A stretch of 7,026 nt of DNA from Clostridiales bacterium (lineage in GTDB: Bacteria > Bacillota > Clostridia > Christensenellales > CAG-917), in contig JAAVHW010000048.1 in NCBI GenBank assembly GCA_014799525.1, positions 1 to 7,026 of the forward strand, given 5' to 3'. The position numbers were made by a program, and so were the translations under genes. Positions 1-5,258 of this stretch are shown here, piece after piece. The notes beneath the pieces were generated by a model. The model did not search any database. It was not told the DNA's origin and saw nothing but the letters and a program-made list of their open reading frames with translations. The first letter of the stretch is position 1. Every line of letters starts with the position of its first letter.

Positions 1-2104
1 ACAGCTCCGCAACATAGAATCGCGTATTATCCACGCCGTAGCCGCGCATAGTAGCAGGATGCACTTCGCCGATAAATCCGACGCATTTGCCGCCTACGAT
101 AACCTCTGCGCCTCTGCCCGTGTGCAAATACGGACGCGTACTGCGCACATACTCGGCTTTAAGCTTGAGAGTGCTAAGCACCTCCTCAACTGCCGCCTTG
201 ACCGTAAAGAAGTCGCAGCCGTCGCCGTACATACCTATGCACAGCCTTTCCTCTTCTGTCGGAAGCTCCTCAAGCGGCAACGATTTGGGCAGATAAACCC
301 TTGCGACCTCAAACAGCGAAGCCTCCTTATTGAAGTGCGTAAGATTGTAAGTAAGCGTTTCAATCATGCTATGCGTAAGCGTGGTGCGCATTACGCTGAG
401 AGCCTCACCAATCGGATTGAGCAGGCGAATATATTTTCTCGCGCCGTCATCCTTCGGGAGTCCGAGCTTATCCGCAAAGTCGGGAGACGTGAAGGAATAC
501 GTCACACTCTCGTGCAAGCCGCAGGAGCAAAGCGTTGACTTTATCAAATCTACAACCTTAATCTTATCGGGTACGTCAGCCGTAGTAAGCGAGGCATATT
601 CAAACAGAGTCGGCTTGATATGATTGTATCCGTACACACGGATAAACTCTTCAGCAATGTCGTTCACACCGACTATATCTTCTCTGTCCTCGCCAACGCT
701 TGCAATAAGCTTTTCGATGTAGAAACAAGTATCTTTGCCGCCCATTGTAAATTCATGCTTATCTTTACGAGTAGAAACCTTGATTCCGAGCTTTTCAAGT
801 ATGGAAATAAGCTTTCTCTTTGGCACGTCGCAACCGAGAATAAACGCTATGTCGTGAATGGTAAATTCAATTTCTCTCGCGGTCTGATAAGGCGCTTTTA
901 CGTCAATCTTGCCGCCAACAATCTTGCCGCTTCCGCTCTCATATATAAGCGTGAGCGCGCGCTCAATAGCGTCCTGCTGCGACGCAAAGTCAATGCCTTT
1001 TTCAAACCTTGCCGAGCTATCCGTCCTAAGTCCAAGCGTACGCGAGGTGCGGCGGATATTGTCGCGAGCAAACTTTGCCGCCTCGAACACAACCTCTTTC
1101 GTATCCGACTTAATTCCGCTGTTTGCGCCGCCCATAACGCCTGCTATTGCAATTGGCTTTTCGCTGTCACAAATCACAAGCATGCTCTTGTCAAGATGAT
1201 TCTCCTTGCCGTCAAGAGAAACTATTACCTCGTCCTTTGCCGCATTGCGAACGACAATTTTATCCCCAGCAATTTCGCGCCTGTCGAATGCATGCATAGG
1301 TTGACCAACCTCAATCAGCACGTAATTGGTAATGTCCACGATGTTGTTTATCGGGCGAATTCCAACCGCGCGCAAGCGGGATTTAATCTTCTGCGAGGAC
1401 GGGAACACCTTGACGTTCTTCACGCCTGCCGCCATATATCTCGGGCACAATTCCTTATTTTTAACGGATACGGAAACCATATCCTTAACGCTGTCATCGG
1501 TTGTTTCGTAGCCTATATGCAAGCCGCGGCAGTCAGTATTCAGCGCAACGGCGACCTCTTTTGAGAGCTTGTAAATACTGTTGCAATCTGGACGGTTTGC
1601 AGTCACTCCGACGTCCAAAATTACGTCGTCATAGCCAAGCGCATTGAGCGCGGGTGTGCCAAGAACAGTATCCTCCGCAAAGCGGAGAATATCGCCTGCC
1701 TTTTGTCCTTCTACGTCGTCGACCGTAAGTCCGACTTCTTCAAGTCCGCAAAGCATACCCTCGCTGCGCACTCCGCGAAGCTCGCCCGCATTTATAGTGC
1801 TTCCGTCTGCAAGCACCGCGCCATCAAGTGCAACGGCAATCGTTTCGCCGCCCTCTACGGGTACGTTTGTGACAACCTGAATTTTCTTTTTGCCGCCAAT
1901 CTGTATCTTGGTTACGCGAAGTCTATCCGCATTGGGATGCTGCTTGACGTCTACAATCTTACCGACTACAACATCCTTAACCTTCTTGTCCTGATAAATT
2001 ATCTTCTCCACCTCGAAGCCAATCGCTACAAGCTTATCGGCGAGCTTTTCGGGAGACACGTTTATATCTACAAAATCTTTAAGCCATGAAATTGGTGCTA
2101 ACAT
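1..2104 (-). CDS. pheT: Phenylalanine--tRNA ligase beta subunit, 3' end outside window
   Basis: Beta subunit of cytoplasmic phenylalanyl-tRNA synthetase. It pairs with PheS, edits mischarged Tyr-tRNA(Phe) and binds tRNA. Reading back from ATG at 2104 gives 701 open codons and no stop before the left edge, so about 95-100 codons are missing against the usual ~800 aa. Domains in order: an EMAP-like tRNA-binding fold (residues ~40-150, with KQHPNADRLRV and GVRSEGMLCG); the B3/B4 editing domain (~210-380) with QPMHAFD at 268-274, AGVMGG at 321-326, Glu341 and Thr361 (spaced like E. coli Glu334 and Thr354) and TDSSARFEKG; B5 (~410-495) ending RVYGYNHI; and the class-II-like core (~515-701) with LLNPIGEALSVMRTTL and GFIGEVHP. 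The missing part is the C-terminal FDX-ACB anticodon-binding domain. B5 seems to carry about 15 extra residues before REDI. A strong GAGGAGGA Shine-Dalgarno supports the start. It follows pheS by 12 nt in an operon. Confidence 0.97.
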   Translation of the reverse strand, partial: MLAPISWLKDFVDINVSPEKLADKLVAIGFEVEKIIYQDKKVKDVVVGKIVDVKQHPNADRLRVTKIQIGGKKKIQVVTNVPVEGGETIAVALDGAVLADGSTINAGELRGVRSEGMLCGLEEVGLTVDDVEGQKAGDILRFAEDTVLGTPALNALGYDDVILDVGVTANRPDCNSIYKLSKEVAVALNTDCRGLHIGYETTDDSVKDMVSVSVKNKELCPRYMAAGVKNVKVFPSSQKIKSRLRAVGIRPINNIVDITNYVLIEVGQPMHAFDRREIAGDKIVVRNAAKDEVIVSLDGKENHLDKSMLVICDSEKPIAIAGVMGGANSGIKSDTKEVVFEAAKFARDNIRRTSRTLGLRTDSSARFEKGIDFASQQDAIERALTLIYESGSGKIVGGKIDVKAPYQTAREIEFTIHDIAFILGCDVPKRKLISILEKLGIKVSTRKDKHEFTMGGKDTCFYIEKLIASVGEDREDIVGVNDIAEEFIRVYGYNHIKPTLFEYASLTTADVPDKIKVVDLIKSTLCSCGLHESVTYSFTSPDFADKLGLPKDDGARKYIRLLNPIGEALSVMRTTLTHSMIETLTYNLTHFNKEASLFEVARVYLPKSLPLEELPTEEERLCIGMYGDGCDFFTVKAAVEEVLSTLKLKAEYVRSTRPYLHTGRGAEVIVGGKCVGFIGEVHPATMRGYGVDNTRFYVAEL

Positions 2105-2106
2105 AA

Positions 2107-2119
2107 CCTATCCTCCTCA
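2107..2119 (-). promoter_or_regulatory. pheT ribosome binding site overlapping the pheS stop codon
   Basis: On the minus strand the pheS stop TGA (2119-2117) runs directly into GAGGAGGA, the Shine-Dalgarno of pheT, about 7 nt before its ATG. The overlap of stop and ribosome binding site suggests coupled translation and balanced synthesis of the alpha and beta subunits. The sequence is seen directly; the coupling is inferred. Confidence 0.85.
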
Positions 2120-3136
2120 GTTGAACTGTTTCAAAAAGCGCATATCGTTTTCGTAAAGCAGCTTGATGTTTGGTATACCGTACTTAATCATTGCGATACG
2201 GTCTATGCCGAAGCCGAACGCAAAGCCGCTGTACTCCTTGCTGTCAATTCCGCACATATCGAGTACGGCAGGATTGACAATGCCAGCGCCGAGTATCTCA
2301 ACCCAGCCTGTACCCTTGCATACGCGACAACCCTTGCCGTGGCACACCGAGCAAGTCACGTCCACCTCGACGGACGGCTCCGTAAACGGGAAATATGACG
2401 GGCGCAAGCGCACCTTTGTATCCTTTGAAAATATCTTCTGCGCAAAGGTCTGCAAGCACCCTTGCAAATCGCCCATGGTAATATGCCTGTCTATCGCCAA
2501 GCCCTCAAACTGATTGAATATGGGGCTGTGCGACGCGTCATCGTCGCTTCTATACACCTTACCAGGAACGACTACGCGAATTGGCGGCTTTTGAGACTGC
2601 ATAATGCGCGCCTGCATAGCCGAGGTCTGCGTACGCAAAAGGAAGTTTTCATTCACGTAGAACGTATCCTGCATATCACGCGACGGATGGTCCTTGGGGA
2701 TATTGAGCAGTTGGAAGTTGAAAATATCGCTTTCAATCTCAGGTCCTTCGTCAACGCTGAAGCCCATATTTGCAAATATCTCAATAAGCTCGCGCCTAAT
2801 CAGCGTAAGCGGATGAAGCGTGCCTATCTTTTTGCCGTGTGCAGGCATAGTCACGTCTATCTCCTCTTCCTTGAGCTTGCGCTCCTCCTCGATACGGGCA
2901 AGAAGCTGTGCCTTAGCCTCGAGCGCATTCTCAACAACGCCTCTCATTTCGTTTACGAGCATACCGATTTTGGGACGCTCTTCCTTGGGTACTTTTGCCA
3001 TATCGCGCATAATAGCGGAAATTTCTCCGCTTTTGCCAAGGTACTTTACGCGCACGTCATTCAGTTGAGCCGTAGTCTCGGCATTTTCAATCATTTCAAG
3101 CGCGGCGAGCTTTATGCCGTCCAGTTTTTCTTTCAT
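2117..3136 (-). CDS. pheS: Phenylalanine--tRNA ligase alpha subunit
   Basis: Catalytic alpha subunit of phenylalanyl-tRNA synthetase: activates phenylalanine with ATP and charges tRNA(Phe) with PheT. It is 339 aa, close to the usual length. Residues 1-95 form the N-terminal coiled-coil tRNA-contact arm (NDVRVKYLGKSGEI at 26-39). The class II core follows: motif 1 region HPLTLIRREL (108-117), motif 2 GKVYRSDDDASHSPIFNQFEG (192-212), and motif 3 SGFAFGFGIDRIAM (303-316). Gln209 and Glu211 match the Phe amino-group ligands of the family. The alanine in GFAFG that sets Phe specificity in E. coli is kept. Position 208 is Asn where many homologues have His. Cys262, 265, 270 and 273 form a CxxC-x4-CxxC knuckle, probably zinc-binding. 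The start is ATG 3136, with GGAG 5 nt upstream and alignment to E. coli PheS. An in-frame GTG at 3181 would add 15 unlikely residues encoded by the leader repeats. Confidence 0.97.
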   Translation of the reverse strand: MKEKLDGIKLAALEMIENAETTAQLNDVRVKYLGKSGEISAIMRDMAKVPKEERPKIGMLVNEMRGVVENALEAKAQLLARIEEERKLKEEEIDVTMPAHGKKIGTLHPLTLIRRELIEIFANMGFSVDEGPEIESDIFNFQLLNIPKDHPSRDMQDTFYVNENFLLRTQTSAMQARIMQSQKPPIRVVVPGKVYRSDDDASHSPIFNQFEGLAIDRHITMGDLQGCLQTFAQKIFSKDTKVRLRPSYFPFTEPSVEVDVTCSVCHGKGCRVCKGTGWVEILGAGIVNPAVLDMCGIDSKEYSGFAFGFGIDRIAMIKYGIPNIKLLYENDMRFLKQFN

Positions 3137-3154
3137 AGCCACTCCAAATCTACA

Positions 3155-3186
3155 CGCGCACACACGCAATAAAGCGCGCACACACG
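3155..3186 (-). repeat. 12-nt direct repeat in the pheS leader
   Basis: On the minus strand CGTGTGTGCGCG occurs twice without mismatch (3186-3175 and 3166-3155), separated by 8 nt (CTTTATTG), a 20-nt period. If the promoter call is right, both copies lie in the roughly 50-nt untranslated leader of pheS, and the first begins almost at the transcript start. The G/U/C-rich repeats stand out sharply in an otherwise very AT-rich gap. They could be a protein operator or an RNA-binding site; no function is known to me. Confidence 0.85.
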
Positions 3187-3195
3187 AATATAATA

Positions 3196-3233
3196 ATTAT
3201 AAAAAGAATAACAATATAAAAGCAATAAGTCAA
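3196..3233 (-). promoter_or_regulatory. Candidate sigma-A promoter for pheST
   Basis: The minus strand has a perfect -10 TATAAT (3201-3196) with TTGCTT (3225-3220) 18 nt upstream as -35. A second possible -35, TTGACT (3233-3228), pairs at 17 nt with a weaker -10, TATTCT. The first pair predicts a start near 3189, leaving a leader of about 50 nt. This is consensus matching by eye; the AT-rich context raises the chance of fortuitous -10 matches. Confidence 0.55.
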
Positions 3234-3245
3234 CAACTTGCCATA

Positions 3246-3290
3246 AAATGAAAAAAATTGAAGAGTAAACAAACAAATTTTTAATGTTTG
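3246..3290 (-). terminator. Weak candidate terminator after the gene ending at 3324
   Basis: On the minus strand CAAACA and TGTTTG pair as a 6-bp stem around a 9-nt A/T-rich loop (3290-3270). A T-rich stretch containing seven consecutive Ts follows about 10 nt later. The stem is AT-rich and the T run is not directly adjacent, so this is a poor intrinsic terminator. It is reported because nothing better lies between the upstream gene and the pheS promoter. Confidence 0.25.
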
Positions 3291-3323
3291 AATGACAAAA
3301 TTACTTATCTGTCAAAACTGGAA

Positions 3324-4709
3324 TTACTTGTCTGCAATTTTAAGCGTAATATCAAGCGGCTTATCGCCAAGCCGAATCTGGTCAACACCGCTTAGCTTTG
3401 TGCTACCCAAATAAAGCTCCTTTTCCTCACCCCTTGAAATATGCAGGGAGTTTTTTACGCCGTACGCACTGAAAACTATATCCGCACTCTCTATCTGCCG
3501 TGGAAGCATAGGCGACAGTCTTAGTTTACCACCGCTTGTGGATATGCCGAAATTTATGGTATGAAATTTAAATAACGGTTCAAAAGTATTCTCAAATTCA
3601 AGCATTTTTGAAATACTTTTACCATTTCTACCGCGTTTTACCCTATTTGGCGCGAAGTATAAATTCATAAAATGGCTTGACGAAAGTGCGCTTGCAAGCA
3701 TTGTCATATCCCTCTTTTGCCTTATAAAGCAAAAGGTTCTTGAAAATAGATTTATCCTTGAGAGCGCGATATGCCCTGCCGACGCACTCTGCATATACTT
3801 TTCAAGCCGTATCACGTACATAAACTCATCAAGATTTTCCTTATCGCTTGCCTCCTGCACAAGCATAAGAAAGTTTTGCTTGACGGCAGGCTGAGCGGCT
3901 GCAAACACCTCAAATTTGTCCAAAATTTCAAGCGGCGTATACATTCTTGAAAAATCGTATTCACAAATTTCTTTTGCGGTATTTAACAGTGCTTTTATCT
4001 GCATGCAAATTGCGGTCGTCACGTCCGAATGCAGCTTTCCAAAATACTCCATTCTGTAACCCGCCCGCACCGCGCATATACTCAAAAACAGCTTGGATTT
4101 TGCAAGCTTCTGATACCTTGGGCTTAGCAAAGCGGGATTATATACGTACTTTGCCGCAAGCGTATGCACCCTTGCAAGCGTATCAAGCTGCTTATAAACA
4201 TAGCAAAGCTTTTCCAAAATCACATACGTAAACGCTCGCCTCATCACAAGTATTTCCTTAAACGATAGCGTGCGCCGTTTGTTTTGCTCTTCAATTGCAG
4301 CTTTCACTCTGTCCTCGCAGAAGCGATAGTCAGAATGCGCAAGACAGAATCTTGCAAGCAGGACGGCGCGCGGCTCGCCGTCTATAGACGGCAGCTCGTC
4401 AAGCTCCGTGTAATCGTTTTTTAAAAACGCTTTCACTTCGTCCTCAATTGATACGAAGTCCTGAAAAAAGTCGCCGTATCTCTTCCACTTGAGCTTTTGC
4501 ATTGTAAGCTTGATACTGTTTGCATACTGTTTACTGCTGTTTTTTGAACCCTCTTTGGGAAGCGGCAGGTCTTTTACATAATCCTTTGCAAGCTCATTGA
4601 AGCAGGAATCATCGTACTCGTCATAGTACAATGGACGCACCTTTGGGCGAGTCAGCAGATATACGACTATGAACACCGCCACTATGGAAATTGATACTGC
4701 ATATTCCAT
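3324..4709 (-). CDS. Single-pass membrane protein, NdvB-like flanks without catalytic core
   Basis: Function unknown. From ATG 4709 it is 461 aa; an in-frame TTG at 4727 would give 467, and neither start has a clear Shine-Dalgarno. Residue numbers below count from the TTG. Residues ~8-26 form one hydrophobic helix followed by RPK, predicting an N-terminal anchor with a cytoplasmic body. Residues ~40-350 are mostly helical. By eye, IEDEVKAFLKNDY..LP..GEPRAVLLA...AHSD (94-133), RRTLSFKEI (151-159) and 240-295 follow the pattern of the non-catalytic N-terminal region of cyclic beta-1,2-glucan synthases (IE..., LP, G-PRVY, HTD, LT-GELWA). Residues ~392-464 (GGKLRLSPMLPR, YGVKNSLHI, GDKPLDITLKI) resemble the C-terminal beta-sandwich of GH94 phosphorylases (G-KL-IDP-IP, YRYG-T-Y-I). 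No GT84 DxD region or GH94 barrel is present. The ORF is intact, between rnpB and pheST, probably with its own promoter. I am sure it is a gene, and moderately sure of the resemblance. Confidence 0.85.
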   Translation of the reverse strand: MEYAVSISIVAVFIVVYLLTRPKVRPLYYDEYDDSCFNELAKDYVKDLPLPKEGSKNSSKQYANSIKLTMQKLKWKRYGDFFQDFVSIEDEVKAFLKNDYTELDELPSIDGEPRAVLLARFCLAHSDYRFCEDRVKAAIEEQNKRRTLSFKEILVMRRAFTYVILEKLCYVYKQLDTLARVHTLAAKYVYNPALLSPRYQKLAKSKLFLSICAVRAGYRMEYFGKLHSDVTTAICMQIKALLNTAKEICEYDFSRMYTPLEILDKFEVFAAAQPAVKQNFLMLVQEASDKENLDEFMYVIRLEKYMQSASAGHIALSRINLFSRTFCFIRQKRDMTMLASALSSSHFMNLYFAPNRVKRGRNGKSISKMLEFENTFEPLFKFHTINFGISTSGGKLRLSPMLPRQIESADIVFSAYGVKNSLHISRGEEKELYLGSTKLSGVDQIRLGDKPLDITLKIADK

Positions 4710-4711
4710 AA

Positions 4712-4723
4712 CAATATATATTG
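4712..4723. repeat. 12-bp perfect palindrome just before the start codon at 4709
   Basis: CAATATATATTG is its own reverse complement and ends 2 nt before the ATG at 4709, exactly where a Shine-Dalgarno should lie. It may be a small operator or just AT-rich chance sequence. As an RNA hairpin it would be very weak. Confidence 0.5.
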
Positions 4724-4797
4724 ACAAAAGATAAAGCTTTTAACCACTTCGCTTTGGTTTATAGGCTAAGATAAAAACGCATTGAATGGATATCAGA

Positions 4798-4826
4798 TTT
4801 ATCCACCCTACTGTTTTCGCTTGCAA
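4798..4826 (-). promoter_or_regulatory. Candidate promoter of the hypothetical membrane-protein gene
   Basis: On the minus strand TTGCAA (4826-4821), 17 nt, then GATAAA (4803-4798) makes a modest sigma-A promoter predicting a start near 4791 and a leader of about 80 nt before the ATG at 4709. Its -35 is the same palindromic hexamer used by the plus-strand rnpB promoter. The -10 matches TATAAT at four of six positions, so the call is tentative. Confidence 0.35.
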
Positions 4827-4849
4827 AAATCTCAAAATAATGCTTTAAT
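4821..4849 (+). promoter_or_regulatory. rnpB sigma-A promoter
   Basis: TTGCAA (4821-4826) and TTTAAT (4844-4849) are separated by exactly 17 nt. The -10 ends 7 nt before G4856, the first base of the P1 helix of RNase P RNA. Good spacing on both sides makes this the best-supported promoter in the window. Confidence 0.75.
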
Positions 4850-4855
4850 TGTATT

Positions 4856-5177
4856 GCGAGTTAGCCAGACGGTCGCATGAAATATTTGAGGAAAGTCCGA
4901 GCATCACAGGGCAAGGGTGCCGGGTAACTCCCGGTGGAGGCGACTTTAAGGACAGTGCAACAGAAAAATACCGCCGCTTTATGCGGTAAGGATGGAAAGG
5001 CGAGGTAAGAGCTCACCCGCAATTTGGCGACAATGCGCGATGTAAACCCCACCCGATGCAAGATTGGAGCATAACGTGTAGCCCGCACGCTCCGCACATC
5101 GCTTGAACGGCGCAGAAATGCGTCGTCTAGATAGATGACCGTCCAATACAGAACTCGGCTTACAGACTAATCTCGCA
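4856..5177 (+). ncRNA. rnpB: RNase P RNA, bacterial type A
   Basis: Catalytic RNA of ribonuclease P, which cleaves the 5' leader from pre-tRNAs with protein RnpA. The universal cores are present: GAGGAAAGTCC (4888-4898) and ACAGAACTCGGCTTA (5148-5162). They form P4 (AAG-CCGAG with CTCGG-CTT) and keep the conserved bulged U. P1 pairs GCGAG (4856-4860) with CTCGC (5172-5176), which sets both ends. P2 pairs GACGGTC (4868-4874) with GACCGTC (5137-5143). GAGGTAAGAGCTCACC and GTAAACCCCACCCG mark the specificity domain. P18 (5109-5124) is 6 bp closed by a GAAA tetraloop. At about 320 nt it is short for type A: P3 is almost absent, and the P16/P17 segment found in E. coli is small or missing. The L15 GGU tRNA-CCA motif reads CGT (5075-5077). 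A promoter lies directly upstream and a terminator directly downstream, so it is a monocistronic unit. Confidence 0.97.
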
Positions 5178-5182
5178 TATGG

Positions 5183-5217
5183 AAAACAACAGCGCAAGAG
5201 CTGTTGTTTTTCTTTTA
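5183..5217. terminator. rho-independent terminator of rnpB, possibly shared with recN
   Basis: AAAACAACAGC (5183-5193) pairs with GCTGTTGTTTT (5200-5210) as an 11-bp stem around a 6-nt GCAAGA loop. On the plus strand it ends in TTTTTCTTTT, a good intrinsic terminator 6 nt after rnpB. Read on the minus strand the same stem is followed by TTTTCC, a weaker tail, and lies about 50 nt after the recN stop, so it could also stop convergent recN transcription. Confidence 0.85.
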
Positions 5218-5258
5218 TTTGTTTAGAATTTATTTAAGATTTATGAAATTTCAATGTT

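Noticed and set aside
620..1564. Plus-strand open frame of 314 codons, with smaller ones at 59-538 and 1703-2089
   Set aside because: They lie wholly antisense to pheT, whose translation matches PheT domains throughout. The antisense products are rich in Cys, His, Asn and Arg and show no family pattern.
2462..3172. Plus-strand open frame of 236 codons
   Set aside because: Antisense to pheS, which is clearly coding; no recognisable domain and no upstream Shine-Dalgarno of note.
3137..3181. 15-codon N-terminal extension of PheS from GTG 3181
   Set aside because: It translates the G/U-rich leader repeat, matches no PheS homologue, and the ATG at 3136 has a GGAG at good spacing.
4742..4759. Small hairpin AACCA...TGGTT upstream of the hypothetical gene
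   Set aside because: Only 5 bp with an 8-nt loop and no T tract; too weak to call a terminator or riboswitch.
4799..4813. AGGGTGG on the minus strand, resembling the start of a T-box core
   Set aside because: It continues as ATAAATC rather than ACCGCG, has no Stem I or antiterminator partner, and does not precede an aminoacyl-tRNA synthetase or amino-acid gene.
4861..5197. Two short minus-strand open frames of 72 and 78 codons
   Set aside because: They are antisense to RNase P RNA, whose conserved cores and helices fully explain the sequence.
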